64,000 nucleotides of DNA, taken from contig SCQP01000001.1 of NCBI GenBank assembly GCA_004299485.1, forward strand, positions 248,001 to 312,000, given 5' to 3'. This stretch comes from Acidobacteriota bacterium. GTDB taxonomy: Bacteria > Acidobacteriota > Terriglobia > Terriglobales > SCQP01. The notes under the pieces are model-generated. The model was not told where the DNA came from. It ran no database searches and worked only from the letters and a program-made list of their open reading frames with translations. Position 1 is the first letter of the stretch. Each line of letters opens with the position of its first letter. Of the stretch, positions 25,918-34,813 are shown in pieces. The position numbers were made by a program, and so were the translations under genes.

Positions 25918-26304
25918 ATGGAAATTTACTTCCGGCAACAGATCGACAACTCGCACGTGGTCCGCACGCTGGATCCGCGGCGGCGGCGGGAGCAGCGGGC
26001 GTACCTGGTGGCGGTGGTGCTGCTGTTCCTGCTGGGCTTTGGCTACGCCTCGATGCGCTTTGCCACAGTGCGGCTGGGCTATCAACTGGCCACGGCGCGG
26101 CAGCAGGAAGCCCAGTTGCAGCAGTGGAACCGCGGCCTGCAGTTGCAGGCGGCGGCGCTGGGGGCGCCGGCGCGGGTATACAACCTGGCGGAATCGCGCC
26201 TGGGGATGCAGAGCGCGCTGCCGGGACAGGTGCTGGCGCTGGATGTGGCGCCGGTACCGCAAGCTGGGCCTTCGCCGGTGACGGCTTCGTTGCATTTGCA
26301 CTAG
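25918..26304 (+). CDS. ftsL: FtsL-like cell division protein
   Basis: A 128-residue protein in the ftsL position. The ATG at 25918 is preceded by AAGGA and lies just after rsmH; an earlier ATG would overlap rsmH heavily. It has a short basic cytoplasmic tail (RTLDPRRRREQRAY), one membrane helix (LVAVVLLFLLGFGYAS) and a periplasmic coiled coil (ATARQQEAQLQQWNRGLQLQ) ending with NLAESRLGMQSA, similar to the region of FtsL/DivIC proteins after the coil. FtsL, FtsB and FtsQ activate septal FtsWI. The assignment rests mainly on position and topology because FtsL sequences are poorly conserved. Confidence 0.78.
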   Translation: MEIYFRQQIDNSHVVRTLDPRRRREQRAYLVAVVLLFLLGFGYASMRFATVRLGYQLATARQQEAQLQQWNRGLQLQAAALGAPARVYNLAESRLGMQSALPGQVLALDVAPVPQAGPSPVTASLHLH

Positions 26305-26380
26305 AGTTTTCAGTTTTCAGTCGTCAGTTCTCAGTTCGGATCGTGGCAACTGAAAACTGAATACTGAGAACTGAGAACCC
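26304..26380. repeat. Eleven heptads forming an inverted array between ftsL and ftsI
   Basis: The 77 bases that begin with the last base of the ftsL stop codon and end at the base before the ftsI start are eleven 7-bp units. The first five are CAGTTTT-like; the sixth is a divergent hinge (GATCGTG); the last five are complementary (AAAACTG-like). The two halves can form a long imperfect hairpin in the mRNA. Confidence 0.8.
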
Positions 26381-28378
26381 TTGCCTTCTCACGCAAAACC
26401 CGCGTCGCGTTATCGGCTGCTGAGCTTGCAGGTTGCACTCGTAGTCTGGAGCCTGCTCGTAATCGGGCGGCTGTTCTGGCTGCAGGTGCTGGATCACCAC
26501 GGGCTGGAGCTGCGCGCCCAGGATCAGCAGCAGCGGCTGGTGACGGTGCGGGCGCACCGGGGCGCGATTTTGGACCGCAATCTGACGCCATTGGCGATGA
26601 GTTTGCCGGTACGGTCGCTGTATGCAAACCCGCGGCAGATCGAGCATCCGGCGCGGGCGGCGCGGAAGCTGGCGGCGGCGCTCGATCTGAGCGACAGCGG
26701 ACTGCAGCAGAGCCTGAGCTCGCGCCGGAGCTTCGTCTGGATTGCGCGGCAAGTGACGGCGGCGCAGGCGCAGGCGGTCGACGCAATGCATCTGACGGGC
26801 GTGTACTCGCAGCCGGCGTCGCGGCGGTTTTACCCGATGGGTGGTCTGGCGGAAAATGTGCTGGGCCTGGTCGGGGTCGATGGCCACGGGCTGGCCGGCC
26901 TCGAATACAGCTTCAACCATCTGCTGCGCGGGCACAACGGTAAGGCGCTCGAAGAAGTGGACGCGCGGGGTGACAGCTACAGCCAGATCGAGCAGAAGCC
27001 AGAAGAGGGCGGGAACCTCATCCTGACGCTGGACCAGAACATTCAGTACATTACGCAGCAGGCGCTGGACAAGCAGGTGGCCGCCGAACATGCGCTGCGC
27101 GGCATTGCGGTGGTGGAGAACCCGGAGACGGGGGCGATCCTGGCACTGGCGCAGTCGCCGGCGACGCAGTTGGGCGACGCGGCGGTTTCCGAACCCTACG
27201 AGCCGGGCTCGGTGCTCAAGCTGGTGACGCTGTCGGCGGCGCTGGAGCAGGGGCTGATCACGCCGCAAACACTGATCAACTGCGAGATGGGAGCGATCCG
27301 GATCGGACGGGTGGTGATTCACGACCATGCACCGTTCGGCATTATTACGGTTACCGACGTCCTGAAACATTCGAGCGATGTGGGCGCGATCAAGATTGGC
27401 CAAAAGCTGGGGGCCGATGAGCTGTACCACTATCTCCGAGCGTTTGGGTTTGGGCAGAAAACGGGCGTCGACCTTCCGGGCGAATCGGCGGGCATTCTGC
27501 GGCCGCCGCAGCGCTGGGTGCCGATGATGCTGGGGGCGATCAGCATGGGCCAGGGGATTGCGGTGACGCCACTGCAGGAGGCGGCGATGGTATCGTCGAT
27601 TGCGGAGGGGGGCGTTTATCATGCGCCACGGCTGGTGCTGGGCACGTTCCAGGGTTCGCTTCCCGAGCAGGCACCGGAATACCAGGCGCCGGCCGGGCGG
27701 CGTGTTCTGACGCCGCTGGTGGCCAACGAGATGAAGCAGATGATGGCGCAGGTGGTGCTGGGCGGCACCGGCCGCAAGGCCCAGCTCAACGGCTATACGG
27801 CGGCGGGCAAGACGGGCACGGCGCAGAAGGCCGATCCGCAGACGCATCGCTATTCGCATACCAACTACGTGGCTTCGTTCGCCGGCTTCGCGCCGATCAA
27901 TAACCCGGCAGTGACGATTCTGGTGGTGATTGATTCGCCGCACCATGGCAGCTACGAAGGCGGCGACGTTTCGGCGCCGGCGTTCAAGGAGATTGCCGAG
28001 CAGGTGCTGCCGTATCTGGGCGTGCCGCACGATGTACCGGCGAGTGCCGAGCCGGTGGCGCCCGTCCGAATTGCGGCCGTCGATCAGCATGAAGAATCGC
28101 AGGAGGTTCTGCAGGCGGGGCTGGCAGTTGAGCCGCCGCCGGTGAGCGAGGCGGCGGCGGCAGCGAAACCGAACCAAGTGGTATTTGATTACCGCAGTCA
28201 AAGCCTCATCCTGGTGCCGGACTTTAAAGGCCAGTCGCTGCGCGACGTGAGCGCGGCCTGCCAGCGGCTGGGTTTGGATCTCACCTTGCAGGGCGACGGG
28301 GTTGCACAAGCGCAATCGTTGGCGCCGGGCACACGTGTGTCCAGCGGTAGCGCCATTACCGTGCGCTTCGTGCCCTGA
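26381..28378 (+). CDS. ftsI: Penicillin-binding protein FtsI-like with PASTA domain
   Basis: A 665-residue class B penicillin-binding protein, the septal peptidoglycan transpeptidase that works with FtsW. It starts at TTG 26381 directly after the heptad array, with no Shine-Dalgarno. Layout: one membrane helix (LLSLQVALVVWSLLVIGRLFW), dimerisation domain with RGAILDRNLTPLA, transpeptidase with SxxK at Ser277 (EPGSVLK), SSD at 331-333 and KTGTAQ, and a C-terminal PASTA-like domain (LVPDFKGQSLRDVSAACQRLG). The SxN motif reads SSD instead of SSN, an unusual residue at a catalytic position. It sits between ftsL and murE. Confidence 0.93.
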   Translation: MPSHAKPASRYRLLSLQVALVVWSLLVIGRLFWLQVLDHHGLELRAQDQQQRLVTVRAHRGAILDRNLTPLAMSLPVRSLYANPRQIEHPARAARKLAAALDLSDSGLQQSLSSRRSFVWIARQVTAAQAQAVDAMHLTGVYSQPASRRFYPMGGLAENVLGLVGVDGHGLAGLEYSFNHLLRGHNGKALEEVDARGDSYSQIEQKPEEGGNLILTLDQNIQYITQQALDKQVAAEHALRGIAVVENPETGAILALAQSPATQLGDAAVSEPYEPGSVLKLVTLSAALEQGLITPQTLINCEMGAIRIGRVVIHDHAPFGIITVTDVLKHSSDVGAIKIGQKLGADELYHYLRAFGFGQKTGVDLPGESAGILRPPQRWVPMMLGAISMGQGIAVTPLQEAAMVSSIAEGGVYHAPRLVLGTFQGSLPEQAPEYQAPAGRRVLTPLVANEMKQMMAQVVLGGTGRKAQLNGYTAAGKTGTAQKADPQTHRYSHTNYVASFAGFAPINNPAVTILVVIDSPHHGSYEGGDVSAPAFKEIAEQVLPYLGVPHDVPASAEPVAPVRIAAVDQHEESQEVLQAGLAVEPPPVSEAAAAAKPNQVVFDYRSQSLILVPDFKGQSLRDVSAACQRLGLDLTLQGDGVAQAQSLAPGTRVSSGSAITVRFVP

Positions 28379-28386
28379 GCTTCGCC

Positions 28387-29865
28387 ATGCGCCTCGACGA
28401 CCTGCTCCACGGAATTGCAGTCCGGCAAAAGATGGGAACGCTGCCTGCGGAGATCGCGGGGCTGCACTACGACTCGCGGCAAATCCAGCCAGGCTGGGCG
28501 TTTGTGGCGATTCAGGGCTTGGAGGCGGATGGACATACGTTCATTCCGCAGGCGGTGGCGAAGGGGACGCGGCTAATTCTGTCGGAGCGGCCGGCGCCGC
28601 AACCGGCGCCGGTGGCGTGGGTACAGGTGGAAAACGCACGGCAGGCGCTGGCGCAGGCAGCAGCGAACTTTTTCGGGCAGCCGTCGCAGCGCCTCCAGCT
28701 CATTGGCGTGACGGGAACGAACGGCAAAACGACCACCACCTTCCTGATCGAGGCGATGCTGCGGCAGGCCGGGTGGACGACGGGGCTGCTGGGCACGATT
28801 GCATACCATGTGGGCGCGGCGGTGGAGGCGTCGCCGCATACCACGCCGGAATCGTACGATCTGCAAAAGCTGCTGCGGCGCATGGTGGATGCCGGCTGCC
28901 GGGCGGCGGTGATGGAAGTGAGCTCGCATGCGCTGGCGCTGGCGCGGGTGTATGCTTGTTCGTTCGCTGCCGCTGTGTTTACCAATCTGACGCAGGATCA
29001 TCTGGACTTCCATGGCAGCATGGAAAATTATGCTGCCGCCAAACGGCAATTATTTCTGGGCCAGGGCGCGCCTCCGCCACGGGCGGCCGTGGTGAACGCC
29101 GACGATCGTGCGTCGGAAGGGATGGTGCGCGGCTTTGCCGGTCCGGTGCTGCGGTATGGGATGGGAGCAAGCTCAGATTTGCGGGCGGCGGCGATTACCT
29201 ATACGCCGGAGGGAACACGGTACCGGCTGGAAGGGCCTGCGGGACTGAGGGCCGAGGTGACCAGCCCGCTGGTGGGACGGGTGAATGTACTGAACTCGCT
29301 GGCGGCTATTGGCGTGGGCCTGAGCCTGGGGCTGGAGGCCGAAAAGATCGTGGCGGGCATTCCGCGCTGGCCGCACGTGCGGGGGCGGTTCGAGCGGGTG
29401 GCGGCGGGACAGCCGTTCACGGTACTGGTCGATTACGCGCATACGCCGGATGCGCTCACGAACGTGCTGGCGGCGGCGCGCGAGTTGGCGCGCGGGAGAC
29501 TGCTGCTGGTGTTCGGCTGCGGCGGCGACCGCGACCGGGGCAAGCGGCCGCTGATGGGACAGGCGGCAGCGGCGGGCGCGGATTGGGTGATCGTGACCAG
29601 CGACAACCCCCGGAGTGAAAACCCGGAGGCGATTATCGCAGACATTTTGCAGGGGATTCCGCATCCGGCGGGCGGGGCGGAGCCGGACCGGGCGCGGGCG
29701 ATCGCCAAAGCGATGGGCGAGGCCAAGGCCGGCGACACGGTGGTGATTGCGGGCAAGGGGCATGAGACTTACCAGATCCTTGGGACGGAGACGCGGCACT
29801 TCGATGACGCCGAACAGGCGACCCAGGCGATCGACGCCCTGAGGGCGCGAGGATGGTCCGCATGA
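28387..29865 (+). CDS. murE: UDP-MurNAc-tripeptide synthetase MurE, meso-DAP type
   Basis: A 492-residue cytoplasmic ATP-dependent ligase adding the third stem residue to UDP-MurNAc-L-Ala-D-Glu. The ATP motif GVTGTNGKTTTTFLIE is near residue 112, the VMEVSSHALALARVY block follows, and the specificity motif SDNPRSENPE (DNPR) marks a meso-diaminopimelate enzyme. The length is normal. It begins 8 bp after ftsI and overlaps murF. Confidence 0.95.
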   Translation: MRLDDLLHGIAVRQKMGTLPAEIAGLHYDSRQIQPGWAFVAIQGLEADGHTFIPQAVAKGTRLILSERPAPQPAPVAWVQVENARQALAQAAANFFGQPSQRLQLIGVTGTNGKTTTTFLIEAMLRQAGWTTGLLGTIAYHVGAAVEASPHTTPESYDLQKLLRRMVDAGCRAAVMEVSSHALALARVYACSFAAAVFTNLTQDHLDFHGSMENYAAAKRQLFLGQGAPPPRAAVVNADDRASEGMVRGFAGPVLRYGMGASSDLRAAAITYTPEGTRYRLEGPAGLRAEVTSPLVGRVNVLNSLAAIGVGLSLGLEAEKIVAGIPRWPHVRGRFERVAAGQPFTVLVDYAHTPDALTNVLAAARELARGRLLLVFGCGGDRDRGKRPLMGQAAAAGADWVIVTSDNPRSENPEAIIADILQGIPHPAGGAEPDRARAIAKAMGEAKAGDTVVIAGKGHETYQILGTETRHFDDAEQATQAIDALRARGWSA

Positions 29866-31085
29866 GCGCGGTGATTGACTCGCGTGTGGTGCAGGCCGGC
29901 GATGTTTTTTATGCGCTGCCGGGCGAGAAGCGCGACGGGCATGAGTTTGTGGAGGCGGCGCTGGCGGCGGGCGCAGCGACGGCGGTGATTGCGCGCGCAC
30001 AAGCCGGGCAATTCCCTGCCCTGCTGGCGTCGCGGCTGCGGGTGGTGGACGACCCCGTGCGGGCGCTGCAGGCGGATGCGCAGGCGGCGCGGCGCGCCTG
30101 GGGCGGTCCGCTGGTGGCGATTACCGGCTCGGCGGGCAAGACCACGACCAAGGAAATGATCGCCGCGGTGCTGGGAACGAAAATACGGGTGCTGAAAAAC
30201 GAAGGCAACTACAACAATCATCTGGGGGTGCCGCTGACGCTGCTGCGGCTGCAGCCCGAGCATGAAGTTGCGGTGGTGGAGATGGGCATGAACCATGCCG
30301 GCGAAATCGCGGCGCTGGCGGCGATCGCGGAGCCGACGGTGGGCGTGTTCACGAACGTCGGCTCGGCGCACCTGGGCAATTTCAGCTCGATTGAGGGGAT
30401 TGCGGAAGCCAAGCGGGAGCTGGCACGGGCGATTCCAGAGACCGGAGCGCTGGTGTTGAACCGCGACGATGCGCGGGTGGCGCGATTTGGCGAAGGATTT
30501 GGCGGGCGCGTCGTGATGTACAGCGCCGCGGAGTTTACGGGCAAGCTGCAATTGGCCGGGGAGCATAACCGGGCGAATGCGGCGGCAGCGATGGCGGTGG
30601 GCGGGCTGTTTGGGATCGATGCGCACGCAGCCCTGGAAGCGTTGGCGGCGCTGCGGCCGATGACGGGCCGGGGCGAGATTGTGCAGCACAACGGCATCAC
30701 CATGATTCAGGATTGCTATAACGCCAATCCGGAAGCGATGCTGCGGATGCTGGCGGTGCTGGCGGCGACACCGGCGCGGCGACATGTGGCGGTGCTGGGC
30801 GAAATGCGGGAACTGGGCGCGGCGGGCGGGCGGCTGCACCGCGAAGTGGGACGCGCGGCAGCGGCGAGTAACCTCGACGCGCTGTGGGCGGTGGGCGGCG
30901 AGGCGGAGCAGATTCTCGAAGGCGCGCGCGCAGCGGGGTTTCCGGGGCCAACGCAGTTTTGCGGCAGTGCGGCGGAAGCGGCAGTGCAACTGCGGCCGTA
31001 TCTGCACGCGGGGGATGCGGTGCTGTTCAAGGCCTCGCATGCGCTGCATCTGGAGGAGGCGGTCGAAGCGCTGCGGCGCGGCTAA
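29862..31085 (+). CDS. murF: UDP-MurNAc-tripeptide-D-Ala-D-Ala ligase MurF
   Basis: A 407-residue ligase adding D-Ala-D-Ala to the stem tripeptide. The ATG at 29862 overlaps the murE stop as ATGA and has AGGA upstream; an ATG at 29853 is an alternative. It has the Mur ligase ATP site AITGSAGKTTTKEMIA, the NNHLGVPLTLLRL block and VVEMGMNHAGEIA, all typical of MurF. The N-terminal domain (SRVVQAGDVFYALPGEKRDG) also fits. It is somewhat shorter than enterobacterial MurF (452 residues). Confidence 0.94.
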   Translation: MSAVIDSRVVQAGDVFYALPGEKRDGHEFVEAALAAGAATAVIARAQAGQFPALLASRLRVVDDPVRALQADAQAARRAWGGPLVAITGSAGKTTTKEMIAAVLGTKIRVLKNEGNYNNHLGVPLTLLRLQPEHEVAVVEMGMNHAGEIAALAAIAEPTVGVFTNVGSAHLGNFSSIEGIAEAKRELARAIPETGALVLNRDDARVARFGEGFGGRVVMYSAAEFTGKLQLAGEHNRANAAAAMAVGGLFGIDAHAALEALAALRPMTGRGEIVQHNGITMIQDCYNANPEAMLRMLAVLAATPARRHVAVLGEMRELGAAGGRLHREVGRAAAASNLDALWAVGGEAEQILEGARAAGFPGPTQFCGSAAEAAVQLRPYLHAGDAVLFKASHALHLEEAVEALRRG

Positions 31086-31091
31086 CCTACC

Positions 31092-32225
31092 ATGCTCTAC
31101 TGGCTGCTCTACGAACGCTTGTTCCCGTACTTCACGCCGCTGCGGCTGTTTCGCTTCATTACCTTCCGCACGGCGTTTGCGGGAATTACGGCGCTGGTGA
31201 TTGCGCTGGCGTTGGGGCCATGGCTGATCCGGCGCTTGCAGGAATTTCAGATCGGCCAGTACGTGCGCGACGATGGGCCGCAAAGCCACTTGAAGAAGGC
31301 GGGCACGCCCACGATGGGTGGGCTGCTGATCAACATCGCCATTCTGGTGCCGACGCTGCTGTGGTCGGATTTGCGCAATCCCTTCATCTGGCTGGCGATG
31401 TTCAGCGTGGTGGCGTTTGGGGCGATCGGCTTCGTAGATGATTTCTCCAAGGTACGACATCACCGCAGCCTGGGACTGCGGTCGATGCAGAAGCTGGGCT
31501 TGCAGGCGCTGGTGGGGCTGATCATTGCGCTGGCGCTGCTGTGGATGGCGCACGGGGGCGGGTACTCGACCAGCCTGGTGGTTCCGTTTGTCAAGCATTA
31601 CCGGCCGGCGCTGTCGATCCATGCGCTGCTGGCGCACCACGGCTGGTACGTACTGGCGTTCCTGCCCTTTATCATCTTCGTAATGATCGTGGTGGTGGGA
31701 TCGAGCAACGCCGTCAACCTGACGGACGGTCTGGACGGGCTGGCGATTGGCTGCACCGTCATCGCCGCCGGGGCGCTGACGGTGCTTACTTACGTTTCCG
31801 GGCATTCGGTGTTTGCGGCTTATCTGGAGATCGAGCGCATTCCGCAGATTGGCGAGCTGACGATTTTCTGCGGCGCGGTGGTGGGGGCGAGCATTGGCTT
31901 TCTGTGGTACAACGCGCATCCGGCGGAAATCTTTATGGGTGACGTGGGCTCGCTGGCGTTGGGCGGGGCGATCGGCACGGTGGCGGTACTGATCAAACAG
32001 GAGCTGCTGCTGCCGTTCATAGGCGGCATTTTCGTGATCGAGGCGGTGTCGGTGATTCTGCAAGTGGGCAGCTACAAGCTGCGGAAGAAGCGGATCTTCA
32101 AGATGGCGCCGCTGCATCATCATTTCGAACAGTTGGGCTGGAGCGAGTCGAAAATCATTACGCGGTTCTGGATCGTGGCGGGGGTGTGCGCGCTGTTTGC
32201 GTTAACAACGCTGAAGTTGAGGTAA
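31092..32225 (+). CDS. mraY: Phospho-MurNAc-pentapeptide transferase MraY
   Basis: A 377-residue polytopic enzyme that makes lipid I by moving phospho-MurNAc-pentapeptide onto undecaprenyl phosphate at the inner membrane. Conserved loops are present: HLKKAGTPTMGGLLI, FVDDFSKVRHH, GSSNAVNLTDGLDGLAIG, FMGDVGSLALGGA and APLHHHFEQLGWSE, which carry the metal-binding acidic residues and the substrate-binding His triplet. About ten helices. It sits between murF and murD. Confidence 0.96.
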   Translation: MLYWLLYERLFPYFTPLRLFRFITFRTAFAGITALVIALALGPWLIRRLQEFQIGQYVRDDGPQSHLKKAGTPTMGGLLINIAILVPTLLWSDLRNPFIWLAMFSVVAFGAIGFVDDFSKVRHHRSLGLRSMQKLGLQALVGLIIALALLWMAHGGGYSTSLVVPFVKHYRPALSIHALLAHHGWYVLAFLPFIIFVMIVVVGSSNAVNLTDGLDGLAIGCTVIAAGALTVLTYVSGHSVFAAYLEIERIPQIGELTIFCGAVVGASIGFLWYNAHPAEIFMGDVGSLALGGAIGTVAVLIKQELLLPFIGGIFVIEAVSVILQVGSYKLRKKRIFKMAPLHHHFEQLGWSESKIITRFWIVAGVCALFALTTLKLR

Positions 32226-32246
32226 AGGCCGAAAGCACTGGGCGGC

Positions 32247-32287
32247 AGTGGTTAGTGGCTAGTGGCTAGTGGCTAGTGAAGGCTCGG
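32247..32287. repeat. TAGTGGC heptads followed by AAGGCTCGG
   Basis: Four or so TAGTGGC-type 7-mers followed by AAGGCTCGGAAG fill the gap between mraY and murD. The same composite (heptads then GGCTCGG) recurs at 40018-40240 and 43483-43515. Confidence 0.7.
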
Positions 32288-32298
32288 AAGTGAGGCGT

Positions 32299-33723
32299 AT
32301 GGAGATTGAGGGACAACGGATATTGGTCGTGGGGATGGCGGCGAGCGGGATGGCGGCGGCGCGGTTCTTGCGGAAACGCGGAGCAAGGGTCGTGGTCTCG
32401 GAGGTGCGGGCGGCCGTAGAGCTGCGGGCGCAGATCGCCGAACTGCTGGACGCGGGGATTGCCGTCGAAACCGGGGGGCATCGCGAGCGGAGTTTTCTGG
32501 ACGCGGACCTGATCATCACCAGTCCGGGAGTGCCGGCGGATTTGCCGCTGCTGCGGCGGGCGCGGGCGCAACAGACGCCGGTGCTGGGCGAGCTGGAGCT
32601 GGCGTCGCGGTACTTGCGGGGGATGCTGGTGGCCATAACCGGGGCGAACGGGAAGACCACCACCACGGCGTTGACAGGGCATATTCTGACGGCGTGCGGA
32701 CGCAAGGTGCAGGTAGGCGGCAATATTGGCACGCCGCTGATCTCGCTGGTGGAGAGCTCGACGGCGGAGACGGTGAACGTGGTGGAGGCGTCGAGTTTTC
32801 AGTTGGAGACGACCGAGACGTTTCATCCGCATGTGGCGGCAGTGCTGAACCTGTCGCCCGACCATCTCGACCGGCATGGCAGCATGGAGGCGTATGCGGC
32901 GGCGAAGCAGCGGATTTTCCGGAACCAGACGAAGGAGGATTTTGCGGTGCTCAATCCCAATGACGTCTGGTGCCGGCAGTTTGCTGCGGTGCTGAACAGC
33001 CAGGCGGTGTGGTTTGCGGCATTTCCGCTGGAGTCGCAGACCGGCGCGGAAGTGCGCGAGGGGCAGATCGTGTGGACGCGGGGGGGCAAGCAGCATCCGA
33101 TTATGCCGGTGAAGGAAGTGCCGCTGCCGGGCGCGCACAATCTGGAAAACGTGCTGGCGGCAGTGGCGATGGCGTGTCTGGTGGCGGGGCCGGAAGCGGC
33201 GCCGGCGATCCGCCAGGCGGTGGGCAGCTTCAAGGCCGTCGAGCACCGGTTGGAGTACGTGGCGACCATCAACGGCGTGGCGTATTACAACGACTCGAAA
33301 GCCACGAACGTGGACGCGACCATGAAGGCGCTGGCGTCGTTCGAGAAGGGCATCTGGATCATTCTGGGCGGCAAGGACAAGGGCAGCGACTACACGACGC
33401 TGGAGCCGCTGCTGCGGGAGCGGGCGCGGGGCGTGCTGTTGATTGGCGCGGCCACCGAAAAGATCGCGGCGCAGCTTGCGCCGCTGAGTGCGGCCGTACC
33501 ACTGACGCGCTGCGGGACGCTCGATCAGGCGATTGCCACCGCCAGCGCGCAGGCGCAGGCGGGGGACACGATTCTGCTGGCGCCGGCGTGCGCGAGCTTC
33601 GATCAGTTTGAGAACTACGGGCATCGCGGGCGGATGTTCAAAGAGCTGGTGCGTAAATTAGGGGCCAGGGGTCAGGGGCCAGGGGCCGGCGGTCATCAGT
33701 CATCAGTCATCAGTCATCAGTAA
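32299..33723 (+). CDS. murD: UDP-MurNAc-L-Ala:D-Glu ligase MurD
   Basis: A 474-residue cytoplasmic ligase adding D-glutamate to UDP-MurNAc-L-Ala. The ATG at 32299 (MEIEGQRILVVGMAASGMAAARFL) is preferred to an in-frame start at 32269 that lies in the repeat. The ATP site VAITGANGKTTTTAL, NLSPDHLDRHGSM and YYNDSKATNVDATMKAL are MurD signatures. The last 21 codons, including the stop, are made of heptad repeats, giving a low-complexity tail (residues about 454-474) that is unlikely to be part of the fold. ftsW starts on the next base. Confidence 0.94.
   Translation: MEIEGQRILVVGMAASGMAAARFLRKRGARVVVSEVRAAVELRAQIAELLDAGIAVETGGHRERSFLDADLIITSPGVPADLPLLRRARAQQTPVLGELELASRYLRGMLVAITGANGKTTTTALTGHILTACGRKVQVGGNIGTPLISLVESSTAETVNVVEASSFQLETTETFHPHVAAVLNLSPDHLDRHGSMEAYAAAKQRIFRNQTKEDFAVLNPNDVWCRQFAAVLNSQAVWFAAFPLESQTGAEVREGQIVWTRGGKQHPIMPVKEVPLPGAHNLENVLAAVAMACLVAGPEAAPAIRQAVGSFKAVEHRLEYVATINGVAYYNDSKATNVDATMKALASFEKGIWIILGGKDKGSDYTTLEPLLRERARGVLLIGAATEKIAAQLAPLSAAVPLTRCGTLDQAIATASAQAQAGDTILLAPACASFDQFENYGHRGRMFKELVRKLGARGQGPGAGGHQSSVISHQ
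33660..33722. repeat. Nine heptads coding the MurD C-terminus
   Basis: Four AGGGGCC-type units, one transitional unit, then four ATCAGTC/ATCAGTA units, 63 bp in all and in unbroken 7-bp phase. The stop codon TAA uses the last two bases of the array plus the following base. Two unrelated heptad families are fused here. Confidence 0.8.
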
Positions 33724-34812
33724 ATGCCGAAGAAACTCGCCTATGACCGGACGTTGTTTGTTACTACGCTGGCGCTGGTGACGTTCGGGCTGGTGATGGT
33801 GTTTTCGGCTTCGGCGCTGATGTCGGCGGAGCAGTTCCGCTCGCCCTACAGCTTTCTGCTGCGGCAGGGGGCAGGGGCGGTGCTGGGGCTGATCGCCATG
33901 GTAGTGCTGATGCGGTTGGATTACCGCAAGCTGCGGGAGCCGCAGGTGGTGTATCCGCTGCTGTGCCTGACGGTGCTGCTGCTGGTGGCGGTGTTCGGAC
34001 TGGACCGCTCGCACAACACGCACCGCTGGATCCGCATGGGGCCGCTGTCGCTGCAGCCGTCGGAGCTGGCGAAGCCGGTGCTGGTGCTGTTTCTGGCGTT
34101 CTATCTGGAAAACAAGCTGCGGGATGTGAATGAGTGGCTCACGCTGGGGCCGATTCTGGTCTGCCTGGTGGCGCTGTGCGGGCTGGTGGTGTTCGAGCCG
34201 GACCTGGGCACGACAGTGGCGCTGGCGCTGATCGCGGCCACGATGCTGTACGTCGCGGGCCTGCGCTGGAAATGGATGGGCTACGGGGCGCTGGTCAGTC
34301 TGCCGATTCTGTATGTGCTCGTGTTTCACGTGCATTACCGGCGGGAGCGGATCCTGGCGTTTCTGCATCCCTGGCAACATGCGCGCAATGTGGCGTTCCA
34401 GATCGTGCAGTCGCTGATTGCGCTGGGCAGCGGCGGCTGGGCGGGAGTGGGGCTGATGAACGGGCGGCAGAAGCTGTTTTTTCTGCCCGAGGCGCACAGC
34501 GACTTCATTTTCGCGGTGGTGGGCGAGGAGTTCGGCTGGGTGGGCTGCACGCTGATTGTGCTGGCGTTTCTGATTTTCCTGTGGCGCGGGTTGCGGATTG
34601 CGCGGCGGGCGCCGGACAGCTTTGGGCGGCTGCTGGCGATTGGGGTAACGGCGATGATTGTGATTCAGGCGCTGATCAACTTCAGCGTGGTGACGAGCAT
34701 TTTGCCGGACAAGGGGATTCCGCTCCCGTTCATCAGCTACGGAGGCTCGTCGCTGCTGTTTTCGCTGGCGGCGGTGGGGATGCTGCTGAGCGTGTCGCAG
34801 TACACGAGCTAG
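33724..34812 (+). CDS. ftsW: Septal peptidoglycan polymerase FtsW (SEDS family)
   Basis: A 362-residue SEDS glycosyltransferase that polymerises lipid II at the septum with FtsI. ATG directly after the murD stop. About ten helices; conserved SEDS features include LVMVFSASALMS, NTHRWIRMGPLSLQPSELAKP, FEPDLGTTVALALIA, EAHSDFIFAVVGEEFGWVG and LPFISYGGSSLLFSLAAVGML. Length is normal. It lies 1 bp before murG. Confidence 0.95.
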   Translation: MPKKLAYDRTLFVTTLALVTFGLVMVFSASALMSAEQFRSPYSFLLRQGAGAVLGLIAMVVLMRLDYRKLREPQVVYPLLCLTVLLLVAVFGLDRSHNTHRWIRMGPLSLQPSELAKPVLVLFLAFYLENKLRDVNEWLTLGPILVCLVALCGLVVFEPDLGTTVALALIAATMLYVAGLRWKWMGYGALVSLPILYVLVFHVHYRRERILAFLHPWQHARNVAFQIVQSLIALGSGGWAGVGLMNGRQKLFFLPEAHSDFIFAVVGEEFGWVGCTLIVLAFLIFLWRGLRIARRAPDSFGRLLAIGVTAMIVIQALINFSVVTSILPDKGIPLPFISYGGSSLLFSLAAVGMLLSVSQYTS

Positions 34813-34813
34813 T

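Noticed and set aside
26324-28315. Long antisense frame over ftsI
   Set aside because: Composition is Arg/His/Gln-rich as expected of shadow frames; ftsI has all catalytic motifs.
29769-32123. 784-residue antisense frame over murE/murF/mraY
   Set aside because: Shadow of three well-supported genes; no domain seen.
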